In this document: positions 9,990-18,582 of the stretch, in pieces | How positions within the stretch are numbered: position 1 is the first letter of the stretch | How the letters are laid out: each line of letters begins with the position of its first letter | Origin: Paraburkholderia fungorum | GTDB taxonomy: Bacteria > Pseudomonadota > Gammaproteobacteria > Burkholderiales > Burkholderiaceae | NCBI RefSeq assembly: GCF_900099835.1 | Contig: NZ_FNKP01000002.1 | Coordinates: 2,480,001-2,544,000, forward strand | DNA: 64,000 bases | Direction: 5' to 3' | Program-made: the position numbers and the translations under genes | Notes under the pieces: generated by a model | Told to the model about the DNA's origin: nothing | The model's input: the letters and a program-made list of their open reading frames with translations, nothing else | Database searches by the model: none

Positions 9990-10017
9990 GCCTCCCCGGC
10001 CGTGTTGCCGGGGAGGC
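9990..10017. terminator. GC-rich hairpin between convergent genes
   Basis: A perfect 11-bp stem (gcctccccggc / gccggggaggc) with a 6-base loop directly follows the second GH92 stop. There is no U-tract on the plus-strand side, so it is a plausible but not classical terminator; the TetR gene converges from the other side. Confidence 0.6.
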
Positions 10018-10053
10018 AACTTCAAAAAAATGGGCTTACTCTCACCCCACGCG

Positions 10054-10767
10054 CTAATCCAGCGCACCCACCTCACGCCCACGACCAATCCGCTCGAAGA
10101 TCGCGCCGCGCGGTTCCGGACAATCGGCAATCGGCGCATAGGCGAGCGCGCGCGCTTCTTCCGCGGGAATGCCGAACGCCTGCATCAGAGCGCACATCGA
10201 CTGCTCGGTGTAATCGGCCGGGGCATCTTCGGATAGCAGGGTTTCAATGCCATAGCGGATCGAACCCAGTGCGATATCACGGGCCACGACCACGTCGGCG
10301 ACCTTGAAACGCCCCTCTTCCAATCCGAGTTGCAGATCTCGCGTCAGGTATTCGTCGAGCAGACGCCCGCGCGATCCGCGCTTGGTGCCGACGCGCGTAA
10401 TGAACGCCCCCCACAGCGGATAGCGCGACGCCATGCGCATATACAACCGCGAGCCGATCACGACGCGCTGAGCTGGATCTGCGATTCCGCGCACCAGCGG
10501 ATCGATGACCGCCAGCACCTCGTCGCTGCTCTCGCCGGCCACCGCCGACAGCAGGTCCGCGGTCGTGCGGAAGTAGTTGTAGAACGTGCCCCGCGCGACT
10601 CCGGCAGCAGCGATGAAGTCGTCGATCATCGGCGCGTCCGGGCCCTTCTCCGCGAACACCACGAGCGCGCTTTCAAGCAGGCGGTTACGCGTCTTCTCCC
10701 GACGCATGGCGCCGACACGCGTGCGATGGTCTTCGACCGGTGGTAGCTCTTCCATTGTGTTTTCCAT
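10054..10767 (-). CDS. TetR-family transcriptional repressor
   Basis: A 237-residue TetR-type regulator. The N-terminal helix-turn-helix is clear: RNRLLESALVVFAEKG followed by MIDDFIAAAGVARGTFYNYF. The ORF is open much further upstream, but that extension lies antisense over the FAH gene, so I start at the ATG at 10767 (MENTMEELPP). It is divergent from the aromatic-degradation genes that begin at 10924, and two matching inverted repeats lie in the 156-base gap. By TetR-family precedent it would repress that operon and itself and be released by an aromatic compound or a CoA/ring-cleavage intermediate. Confidence 0.88.
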   Translation of the reverse strand: MENTMEELPPVEDHRTRVGAMRREKTRNRLLESALVVFAEKGPDAPMIDDFIAAAGVARGTFYNYFRTTADLLSAVAGESSDEVLAVIDPLVRGIADPAQRVVIGSRLYMRMASRYPLWGAFITRVGTKRGSRGRLLDEYLTRDLQLGLEEGRFKVADVVVARDIALGSIRYGIETLLSEDAPADYTEQSMCALMQAFGIPAEEARALAYAPIADCPEPRGAIFERIGRGREVGALD

Positions 10768-10824
10768 TGATTCAACCCGAATTTTACCAGCAGCCGCATG
10801 CGGGTTTATCCCGAGCTTTTTCAC

Positions 10825-10842
10825 GTTGACGAATGTGTCAAC
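10825..10842. promoter_or_regulatory. Candidate TetR operator 1
   Basis: A perfect 6-6-6 inverted repeat, GTTGAC-gaatgt-GTCAAC, lies between the divergent TetR and FAH genes. It shares the core TGAC-N6-GTCA with the second site, whose centre is 33 bases away, about three helical turns. Confidence 0.6.
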
Positions 10843-10856
10843 TCTACTAGAATACG

Positions 10857-10876
10857 AAATGACAAATTCGTCATTT
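10857..10876. promoter_or_regulatory. Candidate TetR operator 2
   Basis: A perfect 7-6-7 inverted repeat, AAATGAC-aaattc-GTCATTT, 48 bases before the FAH start. Same TGAC-N6-GTCA core as operator 1, which makes chance unlikely. Confidence 0.6.
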
Positions 10877-10923
10877 TGATTGTGGTGCGTTGAATCAGGC
10901 ACGAAAATCTTCAGGAGACAGCT

Positions 10924-11772
10924 ATGCGGTTCATCAGTTTCGAGCAGGATGGAAAAGCGGTACTCGGTATCCGCGACGGTGAGCAGGTGCGCGTAATCGG
11001 CCATGAAACGCTCGAATCGCTGCTTGCACGGGGTGTGAATCTGCGCGACTACGCAGCACAGCACGCCAGTGACGAGAAAGTCGCGGTCAAGGATCTGAAG
11101 TTCCTGCCGCCGTTGCAACGGCCGCCGAAGATCATCTGCGTCGGCCTGAACTTCGCGGATCACACGTCGGAAAGCAAGTATGCGCAGCCCGACTATCCCA
11201 CGCTGTTTTTCCGCGTCAACACGAGCCTGATTGCTCACGATCAGCCGATGGTGCGTCCGGCCGTGGCTGACTCCGAAGGCCTCGATTTCGAAGGCGAAAT
11301 CGCGGTGGTGATCGGCAAGGGCGGCCGGCATATTTCGAAGGAAAACGCGCTTTCTCACGTGGCCGGCTACTCGGTGTTCAATGACGGTTCGGTGCGCGAG
11401 TATCAATTCAAAACGCCGCAATGGACAGTCGGCAAAAACTTCGACGGCACCGGCGCATTCGGCCCCGACCTTGTCACCGCAGACGAGTTGCCGCCGGGGG
11501 TAAAAGGCTTGCGCCTTGAAACGCGTCTGAACGGCGAAGTCGTGCAATCGGCCAGCACCGACGAAATGGTCTTCGACGTGGAGAGCCTGATCAGCATCAT
11601 CAGCGAAGCGATCACCCTGGAAGCGGGCGACGTCATCGTGTCCGGCACGCCGTCGGGTATCGGCTGGGCGCGCACGCCGAAACTGCTGATGAAAGCCGGC
11701 GACGTGTGCGAAGTGAGCGTCGAAAAAATCGGCACGTTGAAGAACGTGATCGTAGACGAAGTCAAAGCGTAA
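10924..11772 (+). CDS. Fumarylacetoacetate hydrolase (FAH) family protein
   Basis: A 282-residue member of the FAH superfamily, Mg-dependent enzymes that hydrolyse, decarboxylate or isomerise ring-cleavage products such as acylpyruvates. AGGAG precedes the ATG at good spacing. The short N-terminal domain is followed by the catalytic fold from KIICVGLNFADH onward; EGEIAVVIGKGG carries the metal-binding Glu residues and the C-terminal VIVSGTPSGIGWAR is a family signature. First gene of a cluster with an extradiol-type dioxygenase and an MhpA-type hydroxylase, so it is the likely hydrolase or isomerase acting after ring cleavage. The exact substrate cannot be set from sequence. Confidence 0.9.
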   Translation: MRFISFEQDGKAVLGIRDGEQVRVIGHETLESLLARGVNLRDYAAQHASDEKVAVKDLKFLPPLQRPPKIICVGLNFADHTSESKYAQPDYPTLFFRVNTSLIAHDQPMVRPAVADSEGLDFEGEIAVVIGKGGRHISKENALSHVAGYSVFNDGSVREYQFKTPQWTVGKNFDGTGAFGPDLVTADELPPGVKGLRLETRLNGEVVQSASTDEMVFDVESLISIISEAITLEAGDVIVSGTPSGIGWARTPKLLMKAGDVCEVSVEKIGTLKNVIVDEVKA

Positions 11773-11856
11773 ATAACGTCCGTTGTATCTGCCCGGGAAT
11801 ACCGGGCAGGCAAGCGGCCTCAGAGCCCGCGCAACACATCATCAATGGAGACGACC

Positions 11857-12801
11857 ATGGCTGATCCAGCAAATGTGCGTACCGTCGCAAGTGTTCATTC
11901 AATCGATCACTTCGCGCTGAACGTTCCTTCCCTCGACGAGGCCGAACGCTTCTTCGGCGCATTCGGACTCGACGTGACCTCGTGCGGCAACGAAGCGCGC
12001 GAACTCGAACTGCGGGCCGCCGACGGCCATCGTTGGGCGCGAGTGCTGCCCGCGTCCAGAAAATCGCTCGCCTATCTGAGCTTCAACTGCTTCGAAGCAG
12101 ACTTCGCCGCCATCGCGGCTCAGGTGCGGGCAAGCGCGGCGCAGATCGTCGACGGCCCTGCAGGCAATCGCGCCGGACTCTGGTTTCACGATCCCGATGG
12201 CAACCTGATTCAGGTAAAGATCGGCCCCAAAACCAGTCCGTCGGCAAAGACGCCCTGCGTCGTCACCGGCAGCGCCGCCGACCAACGCGGCTCGCATACG
12301 CGATCCTCTGCAACGCAGGTCAAACCACGCCGCCTTTCGCATGTTCTGCTGTTCACGCCCGATGTGCTCCGCGCGCTCGATTTCTACGCGAACGCCATCG
12401 GCTTGCGTCTGTCGGACAAGTCGATCGACATCATTGCGTTCACGCACGCGCCGCACGGCAGCGACCACCATCTGGTCGCCTTTGCGAAGAGCAACGCGCG
12501 CGGCTGGCATCACGCCGCGTGGGACGTGGAGAACGTCAACATGGTCGGCGAAGGCGCGTCGCAAATGCAGGCGGCCGGCTTCGGCAAGGGCTGGGGCACC
12601 GGCCGCCACGTGCTGGGATCGAACTACTTCCACTACGTCCAGGACCCGTGGGGTTCGTTCTGTGAATACTCGGCGGATATCGATTTCGTCTCGGCCGGGC
12701 ACGCATGGCCAGCAGGTGATTTTCCGCCGGAAGACTCGCTCTATCTGTGGGGGCCGCAGGTACCGGATGACTTCGTGCACAACTACGAAGCGTCGCGCTG
12801 A
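11857..12801 (+). CDS. VOC-family extradiol ring-cleavage dioxygenase
   Basis: A 314-residue two-module vicinal-oxygen-chelate protein, the layout of type I extradiol dioxygenases such as the 2,3-dihydroxybiphenyl/catechol 2,3-dioxygenases. Module 1 starts at SIDHFALNVPSLDEAERFF, module 2 at RLSHVLLFTPDVLRALDFY. The second module supplies the expected Fe(II) triad: His in LSHVLLF, His in GWHHAAWDV and Glu in GSFCEYSAD. I start at 11857 because GGAG lies six bases before it; the in-frame ATG 12 bases upstream overlaps that site. It sits 84 bases after the FAH gene and probably cleaves the dihydroxylated ring made by the hydroxylase encoded downstream. Confidence 0.88.
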   Translation: MADPANVRTVASVHSIDHFALNVPSLDEAERFFGAFGLDVTSCGNEARELELRAADGHRWARVLPASRKSLAYLSFNCFEADFAAIAAQVRASAAQIVDGPAGNRAGLWFHDPDGNLIQVKIGPKTSPSAKTPCVVTGSAADQRGSHTRSSATQVKPRRLSHVLLFTPDVLRALDFYANAIGLRLSDKSIDIIAFTHAPHGSDHHLVAFAKSNARGWHHAAWDVENVNMVGEGASQMQAAGFGKGWGTGRHVLGSNYFHYVQDPWGSFCEYSADIDFVSAGHAWPAGDFPPEDSLYLWGPQVPDDFVHNYEASR

Positions 12802-12941
12802 TTTACCGTCCCGACCGGTCATCCGGTCGATGAAGTAAGGCCCAAGGGCCAAGTGTCCTTTCGTTCGTTTTCTTGATCGCATGGCAGCCAGATCGACTGG
12901 CGCCAGGGAAAAACTCGCTCTCTTTTAGCAGGTGAACTCAA

Positions 12942-14576
12942 ATGACTGACCAGAATATTCTTGATGTCGTCATCGTCGGATACGGACCTGTCGGTCAATC
13001 ACTGGCGATTCATCTCGGCGAACGCGGCTACCGCGTCGCGGTGTTCGATCGCTGGCCCGCGCTGTATCCGTTGCCGCGCGCCGTGTTCCACGATCACGAA
13101 ATCCGCCGCGTCTTTCACGCGATGGGTATCGGTCAAGAAGTCGAAAAGATCTCGCAACCTTCAGCGATGTATCAATGGTTCAACGCGGACTGGAAGACAC
13201 TGGTCGAAATCGACTGGTCGGCGGAATCGATCAGCGATGGCCCGGTCGGCTACCTGTTCAACCAGCCGTCGCTCGAAGCGCTGTTCGACAGCAAGGCGAA
13301 GTCGCTGCCCAGCGTCTGCGTGCAACAGGGTTGGGAAGCGACGGCGCTGCATCAGCACGCCGACTGCTGCGAAGTGACGTTGCGCCAGGGATCGATGATC
13401 GAAAGCGTGTGGACGCCGACCGGCGAAACGCAAACCGTACGCGCGCGCTACGTGATCGGCGCGGACGGCGCGAACAGCTTCGTGCGCAAATCGGCGGGCA
13501 TCGCTTTCGAAGACCTGGGCTTTCAGGAAGACTGGCTCGTGATCGATCTGAAGCCGAATGAGGGCGTCAAACTCGATGTGCCGGACATCGGCCAATGGTG
13601 CAATCCCGCGAGGCCGACGACGATGGTGCCCGGCGGCCCCGGCTATCGGCGCTGGGAATTCATGCGCCTGCCGCACGAAACGCTCGACGAATTGCAGAAG
13701 CCGGAGAAGGTCTGGGAGCTACTGAAGCCGTGGGTCACGCCCGACGATGCGACGCTGGTGCGCTACGCGGTCTACACATTCCGCTCCCTGCTTGCGCAGA
13801 ACTGGCATAGCGGCCGCGTCGTGCTCGCCGGCGATGCAGCACATCAGATGCCGCCGTTCATGGGCCAGGGCATGTGTTCCGGCCTGCGCGACGCATGGAA
13901 TCTCGCGTGGCGTCTTGATCTGATCCTGAAGGGAATCGCGCCATCGGGTCTGCTGGAAAGCTATACGCCGGAGCGTCGGCCGCAAGTGCGTGCGGTGATC
14001 GATGCGTCGATTGCAATGGGCCAGGTGGTGTGCATTTCCGATCCTGAAGAAGCCGCGCGCCGCGACGCCGCGTATCTCGCGGGCAATGTGCCGCCGCTGC
14101 CGCCCTTCCCCGGCCTCGCCGATGGCGTGATCTGCAGGCAGAAGAATTTTTCCGTCGATACCGTTGCCGGGTTGCTGAGCGTGCACAGCCAGATCGAGAA
14201 CGACGGCGAGGAAATGCGCTTCGACAATGTACTGCCGAACGGCTTTCACGTCATCGCAATCGATGCGGACCCCGAGTCGCATCTGGACGCCGTTGCGCAG
14301 GCGTCGCTCGCACGCATCGGGGCGCGGACTATCGGCATCACTACGGACATCGGCAAGGCGGTGGCGGGCCGCGTGCTGCTGGACAGGCGCGCCAAATATC
14401 AGCGCTTCTTCAACGAGCACGGTGTGAAGGCCGTGATCGTGCGGCCCGATTACTATGTGTTCGGTGCGGTGAAAAAGCTTGCCGACTTGCCCGCTCTCGT
14501 CGCGGATCTCGCGTCGCAATTGGGCGTCGAAGTCGAAGTTGAAATCGACGCAGGGCAAGAAGCCGCCACGGCTTGA
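12942..14576 (+). CDS. FAD-dependent aromatic hydroxylase, MhpA-like
   Basis: A 544-residue class A flavoprotein monooxygenase, close in layout to 3-(3-hydroxyphenyl)propionate hydroxylase (MhpA). It should use NAD(P)H and O2 to hydroxylate a phenolic ring, creating the catechol that an extradiol enzyme can open. Visible motifs: the FAD Rossmann loop VIVGYGPVGQSLAIHL at the N-terminus, the DG motif VIGADGANSFVRK around residue 175, and the GD motif VLAGDAAHQMPPFMGQGM around residue 297. The C-terminal thioredoxin-like domain of the family is present (residues about 420-535). AGGTGA precedes the ATG. Last gene of the TetR-controlled cluster. Confidence 0.9.
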   Translation: MTDQNILDVVIVGYGPVGQSLAIHLGERGYRVAVFDRWPALYPLPRAVFHDHEIRRVFHAMGIGQEVEKISQPSAMYQWFNADWKTLVEIDWSAESISDGPVGYLFNQPSLEALFDSKAKSLPSVCVQQGWEATALHQHADCCEVTLRQGSMIESVWTPTGETQTVRARYVIGADGANSFVRKSAGIAFEDLGFQEDWLVIDLKPNEGVKLDVPDIGQWCNPARPTTMVPGGPGYRRWEFMRLPHETLDELQKPEKVWELLKPWVTPDDATLVRYAVYTFRSLLAQNWHSGRVVLAGDAAHQMPPFMGQGMCSGLRDAWNLAWRLDLILKGIAPSGLLESYTPERRPQVRAVIDASIAMGQVVCISDPEEAARRDAAYLAGNVPPLPPFPGLADGVICRQKNFSVDTVAGLLSVHSQIENDGEEMRFDNVLPNGFHVIAIDADPESHLDAVAQASLARIGARTIGITTDIGKAVAGRVLLDRRAKYQRFFNEHGVKAVIVRPDYYVFGAVKKLADLPALVADLASQLGVEVEVEIDAGQEAATA

Positions 14577-14591
14577 TGCAAGCCCTGGTCA

Positions 14592-14649
14592 CTCGAGCGA
14601 CAGCACAATCGTTGTCGCTCGAGCTGCTTGAGCCGCTTTAAAAGCGGCA
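14592..14649. terminator. Double hairpin between convergent genes
   Basis: Two adjacent palindromes: an 11-bp perfect stem (ctcgagcgaca at 14592-14602 with its complement at 14613-14623) and an 8-bp stem GCCGCTTT/AAAGCGGC at 14632-14649. They lie between the convergent hydroxylase and NTF2-like genes and likely end both transcripts. Confidence 0.65.
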
Positions 14650-14675
14650 TCGCACCATGCGGATGAATCAGCCTC

Positions 14676-15248
14676 TTACGCGGCAAGCCAACGTTGTCCG
14701 CCCGCTTTCATTTCGCGCTCCAGCTCGCTCCCGCGAGTCGCGAAGACACGCTGCACAGGAAAGCCGCCTTTTTCCAGCAGATAGGCCAATGCAGCGTATT
14801 CACGCGGATATTTCGCTACCACGTCCCGGTCGATTTCCACGGGACCGCGAGGGAAAGTAAACGTCCCCATGTCATAAACGCTCTGCCGTTTAACCAGTTT
14901 CCACAAGCCGTCGCGTTTTTCGACCAGATCGTAAAAACGGTTGTGCGTCTCGCAGCCCAGATCCAGCCGAACGTTATCCGCGATGATCACTGCGTTCGTT
15001 TCCACGATCGCCTTGCTGCCGTTGAAACTCACCACAGGCGTGCCGATCAGATGCTTGGTTCGGAGATCCGACGCACCCATCTTGATGGACCCCGCGATGA
15101 AATCGGCAAATGGTCCTTCGAACCACGTCACCTCGATCACGCCGTCGGGATGAAACAGGCCGCGTAGCTGATCCCACTCGCCGAGGTCGCGATGCATCCA
15201 GCCCGTGATCAGGTCGGTAATCTGCATACGGTCTTCAAGGGTTTGCAT
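14676..15248 (-). CDS. NTF2-like / SnoaL-fold family protein
   Basis: A 190-residue protein of the nuclear-transport-factor-2-like superfamily. The opening MQTLEDRMQITDLITGWMH and the later LRGLFHPDGVIEVTWFEG are typical of the SnoaL-like polyketide cyclase / ring-hydroxylating dioxygenase beta-subunit-like group. I start at 15248 because AAAGGA lies upstream; the open frame extends 21 codons further without a site. Such proteins are often small dehydratases, isomerases or accessory proteins in aromatic degradation, which fits the cluster it faces. It is divergent from a LysR regulator, its likely controller. Confidence 0.75.
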   Translation of the reverse strand: MQTLEDRMQITDLITGWMHRDLGEWDQLRGLFHPDGVIEVTWFEGPFADFIAGSIKMGASDLRTKHLIGTPVVSFNGSKAIVETNAVIIADNVRLDLGCETHNRFYDLVEKRDGLWKLVKRQSVYDMGTFTFPRGPVEIDRDVVAKYPREYAALAYLLEKGGFPVQRVFATRGSELEREMKAGGQRWLAA

Positions 15249-15322
15249 GATGAATTTTCCTTTCGTGGTTAGGGCGCGAAGCGTGCGCATGGCTTCAAGA
15301 ATCGTCCACAATGACTGCTAAA

Positions 15323-15335
15323 TCAAATAGATTGA
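15323..15335. promoter_or_regulatory. Candidate LysR box
   Basis: TCAA-ATAGA-TTGA, a perfect 4-5-4 inverted repeat that also fits the LysR pattern T-N11-A. It lies midway between the divergent NTF2-like and LysR genes. Confidence 0.5.
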
Positions 15336-15373
15336 AATGAACGATTGATCATAAAAACTGATTGCCGAGGTCG

Positions 15374-16279
15374 ATGATGGATTTACGCCACCTGCGCTAC
15401 TTTCTTGCAGTTGCCGAAGAGGGCCATTTCGGACGCGCCGCGCGCCGCCTGAACATCGTCCAGCCCGCGTTGAGCATGCAGATTCGCGCGCTGGAAGAAG
15501 AGTTGGGCGGCCCGCTGTTCCTGCGCACCAGCCGCCGGGTCGAACTCACGGAAGCCGGCTTGCTGCTGCGTGAAGAGGCGCGTCGCACGCTCGATCAGGC
15601 GGAACACACGCGGCTCACCGTACAGCGCGCGATACGCGGCGAGACTGGCAGCGTCAGGGTGGGCTTCGCGGGCAACGCCGTGTTCAGCGGCAAACTGATC
15701 CACGATTTGCGGGCGTTTCATCGCACGTATCCTGACGCGGATCTGATCGTGCGGGAAATGGCCCCGCAATTGCAGGCGAACGCCGTCGTCGCGGGTCAGC
15801 TGGATATCGGCTACACGCCCGATCCGGGCATCGCTCGCGACGAGCGCCTGATCTACGAGTCGATCGGCGCATGGCGAATTCTGGTCGCGCTGCCGGGGGA
15901 TCATCCACTGGTCGGCAGGAAACGCCTGACTGCCCGCATGCTGAAAGCCGCGCCCCTGATTGTCTATGCCGCTCAGGACGCCGATGAAAGCCTCGTTCAC
16001 GCGTTGCGCCAGGTGCTCGACGGCCCGCCAGAGGTCACCTATCAGGCTGCCAGCACGCTGAGCGTCCTCGCGCTCGTGGCGTCGGGACTCGGCATTGCGC
16101 TCGTGCCCGAACCGATCGCGCAGATAACGCTCCCGGGCGTGGTCTACAAACCGCTCGATCTGCCTGGATTGTCGATGGACCTGATGAGAATCAGTCGCGT
16201 GGATGAAAGCTCGGGGGCGGTGCGCGCTTTTTTGACGTTAGCCCGTCAACGCGGCAAACGCAGCCGGGCCGATGAGTAG
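15374..16279 (+). CDS. LysR-family transcriptional regulator
   Basis: About 301 residues. The N-terminal winged helix is textbook LysR: MDLRHLRYFLAVAEEGHFGR, ARRLNIVQPALSMQIRALEE. The rest is a periplasmic-binding-protein-like effector domain. The start is either of two adjacent ATG codons at 15374/15377 after CGAGG; a TTG at 15362 is less likely. This subgroup, with the MDLRHLRYF opening, includes CatR/BenM-like regulators of aromatic catabolism, in keeping with the neighbours, though the effector is unknown. It probably controls the divergent NTF2-like gene and possibly the hydroxylase cluster. Confidence 0.9.
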   Translation: MMDLRHLRYFLAVAEEGHFGRAARRLNIVQPALSMQIRALEEELGGPLFLRTSRRVELTEAGLLLREEARRTLDQAEHTRLTVQRAIRGETGSVRVGFAGNAVFSGKLIHDLRAFHRTYPDADLIVREMAPQLQANAVVAGQLDIGYTPDPGIARDERLIYESIGAWRILVALPGDHPLVGRKRLTARMLKAAPLIVYAAQDADESLVHALRQVLDGPPEVTYQAASTLSVLALVASGLGIALVPEPIAQITLPGVVYKPLDLPGLSMDLMRISRVDESSGAVRAFLTLARQRGKRSRADE

Positions 16280-16439
16280 ACGGTGATTGGCGGTGTGTTC
16301 ATCGTTGGGTCTGTTTGATGATCGCTTCGCCGCCGGGCCAGCGGAGCTGGACTAGCCGGCCTTGCGAGAGCGCTGCGACGCATCTCCCTATCCACACAAA
16401 AACTTGACGCCGCTCATCGAGCGCCCTACTGTTCACCAT

Positions 16440-16775
16440 ATGGCGAAGTCTCCAGTCAGTCAACTCGATCGTACGTTTTCCGCCCTCGTGGACCCCACGC
16501 GGCGGGCCATTCTCGCGCGGCTGGAGCGTGAGCCCGGCCTGTCGGTGACGGATATCGCGCGTCCGCTGCCGCTCAAGCTGCCGGCGGTGATGAAGCATCT
16601 CGACGTGCTCAGCGATGCCGGCCTGATCGCGCGCACGAAGAGCGGCCGGACCGTATCGGTCGAACTCGTCGCCGCTCCGATGCAGGAGGCAATGGCGTGG
16701 CTCACGCGCTATGAGCGCTTCTGGTCCGCGAGTCTCGACCGGCTCGCCGACTTTGTCGAAGGAGAAGACGAATGA
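16440..16775 (+). CDS. ArsR-family transcriptional regulator
   Basis: A 111-residue winged-helix repressor of the ArsR type, without the CxC metal site. Recognition helix region: LPAVMKHLDVLSDAGLIAR; N-terminal LDRTFSALVDPTRRAILARL is the standard family opening. I start at 16440 (MAKSPVSQ), which gives normal family length; the frame is open 26 codons upstream with no sign of a start. Its stop overlaps the next start by four bases (ATGA), so the two are translated together. ArsR plus AHSA1 pairs are common in proteobacteria. Confidence 0.88.
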   Translation: MAKSPVSQLDRTFSALVDPTRRAILARLEREPGLSVTDIARPLPLKLPAVMKHLDVLSDAGLIARTKSGRTVSVELVAAPMQEAMAWLTRYERFWSASLDRLADFVEGEDE

Positions 16776-17233
16776 GCGAAAGCAAGCCCAGTCTGACGAT
16801 CGTGCGGTATTTGAAGGCGTCCCCAGCGAAGGTCTACGCGGCCTGGACGCGTCCCGAGTTGATGACGCGCTGGTGGGGTCCCGATGCCGGACCGGTGCTG
16901 AGCGCCGAAGCCGATCCGCGCGTGGGCGGCAGTTTTCGCGTGGTGTTCCAGACTCTGGACGGCGAAACGCACGACTGCCGCGGCGAATACCGGCAGGTCG
17001 AGGCTGATCGCAAACTCGTCTTTACATGGGAGTGGGTCACGCTGCCGGAGCGGCGCTCTCTCGTGACGATCCAGTTGCGCCCGATCGATACAGGCACCGA
17101 GATGACATTCACGCATGCGCAGTTTTTCGACGAGGCGGCTCGCGATGGTCATCGGGTTGGCTGGAGCGGCGCGTTCGAAAAGCTGGAGGCTTTTGTTGCC
17201 GGGTGGGAAAGCAATGATGGGCTGGTGAACTGA
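16772..17233 (+). CDS. SRPBCC-superfamily protein (AHSA1 type)
   Basis: A 153-residue START/Bet v1-like protein of the AHSA1 (activator of Hsp90 ATPase homologue 1-like) family. The opening IVRYLKASPAKVYAAWTRPE, the TRWWGPDA segment and the closing GHRVGWSGAFEKLEAF are diagnostic. The fold makes a hydrophobic cavity for a small ligand; biochemical role of the bacterial members is mostly unknown. Translationally coupled to the ArsR regulator, which may sense the same ligand. Confidence 0.88.
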   Translation: MSESKPSLTIVRYLKASPAKVYAAWTRPELMTRWWGPDAGPVLSAEADPRVGGSFRVVFQTLDGETHDCRGEYRQVEADRKLVFTWEWVTLPERRSLVTIQLRPIDTGTEMTFTHAQFFDEAARDGHRVGWSGAFEKLEAFVAGWESNDGLVN

Positions 17234-17518
17234 ACGACCCAGGCGGCAACCTGTTTCGAGCGTGGCGTCAGTCGTCAAATATACCAGGCAGTACCAATAT
17301 CATATCGACGAGTATAAAAAAATCGCTGACCCTTCCCGCAAGATCAGGCCGTCCGCGTGTCGCCACGCTGGGCACCGACGAAAAACGCGACGCAAAACGG
17401 CGCGTTGAGCGCCGCGTGGCACGCGTCCACACGCGAGCTACGCGGCATATATGTCGTCAGTTGGACATCTGCCGCCGCTAAAGTAGTTCGATCACGACAT
17501 CCACCACGGAGTGAGACG

Positions 17519-18568
17519 ATGGGACAGATCAACTACAGTTGCCTGAAAGGAAAAATCGACCGTTTCAAGCCCGCGCCAGCCGGTAATCCTCATCTGTGGA
17601 TGCTGATCGACGCAGGCTCCGACTCGTTCTTCGCCACGGTCAATATCCAGTCGTCGAAAGACGCGCCGGGTTCGCCCGTCGCCGAGACCTATCTCAACTT
17701 TCTCGTCGACGACGATTATCGTCACCCGATCGTCGATCATCTGCGCGAATTGCAGCCGGGTCTGAAGCAGCAGCAACGAACCTATGCGGCAGGCGCGCTC
17801 GACTACATCAAAGGCAATCTGTTCGATCCGCGCAAAATGCGTGTTCTGCCGAGTCAGAGTGCGGGTAGCGACAGCCTGATCGGCCGCTTGCAGGCGTTGT
17901 TCGGTCTCGCACGGGATCAGAACGACGACATCGTCATCGTCGGCAGTCAGTTCGCTACTTCACACGGTCAGACCAACGCCGTGTTCGGCGAGACGCCAGC
18001 ATTCGGCATCGACAACACGCATATGGCCCAGGGCGATCCGCCCGACATCGACGCGAAGCTCCACGAAAACGGCACGTGGCATGACGGCGCGATTTTTCTT
18101 TTCAGCACCACCACCGACCGCGTCACCGCGATCTTTCTCGCGTTCCAGACGCAGGCCTGGCAGACCGATGCCCACGGCCAGGCGCTGGACGGCACCACCG
18201 GTTTCGAAGCGCCACGCTACGACCTGACGGGCGGCAAATTGGGCAATCCGCTTCCCGCGCCCGCGCCGCTTGCCGAGTTGACCTCGCTCAACCGTCTCGC
18301 CGACGGCAGCAGCCAGCTCGTTGTCGCGAACATGTCGACACAGCCGCTGGATCTTTCCGGCTGGAAGGTCACGACGCCCGACGCGTCACTCGATCTGTCC
18401 GCAACAACCATCGCGCCGGGCCAGCCGCTGTCGGTCACGCTGCAAAGCGGGTTCGTTGTCGATACGGGCGGCATTCTCTCGCTACTCGATGCGCGTGGAT
18501 TGCGGGTCGACGGAGTGGCATACCCTGGCGGTCCCGCTACCGGATGGAGTACGAGCTTCGCGACGTGA
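17519..18568 (+). CDS. DUF2278 (YukJ-like) family protein with lamin-tail-like C-terminus
   Basis: A 349-residue protein. The first 225 residues match the DUF2278/YukJ family pattern: start GQINYSCLKGKIDRFKP, then FFATVNIQSS, FDPRKMRVLP, and GTWHDGAIFLF. The last 100 residues (from LTSLNRLADGSSQLVVANM) look like a small beta-sandwich of the lamin-tail type. GGAG precedes the ATG at 17519; an open frame further upstream lacks support. Function is unknown; no signal peptide. It is convergent with the Rieske-P450 gene with only 14 bases between stops. Confidence 0.75.
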   Translation: MGQINYSCLKGKIDRFKPAPAGNPHLWMLIDAGSDSFFATVNIQSSKDAPGSPVAETYLNFLVDDDYRHPIVDHLRELQPGLKQQQRTYAAGALDYIKGNLFDPRKMRVLPSQSAGSDSLIGRLQALFGLARDQNDDIVIVGSQFATSHGQTNAVFGETPAFGIDNTHMAQGDPPDIDAKLHENGTWHDGAIFLFSTTTDRVTAIFLAFQTQAWQTDAHGQALDGTTGFEAPRYDLTGGKLGNPLPAPAPLAELTSLNRLADGSSQLVVANMSTQPLDLSGWKVTTPDASLDLSATTIAPGQPLSVTLQSGFVVDTGGILSLLDARGLRVDGVAYPGGPATGWSTSFAT

Positions 18569-18582
18569 ACGAGCGATATCGC

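Noticed and set aside
10768..11547. N-terminal extension of the TetR reading frame (497-residue ORF)
   Set aside because: It runs antisense through the FAH gene, and the TetR family start fits the ATG at 10767.
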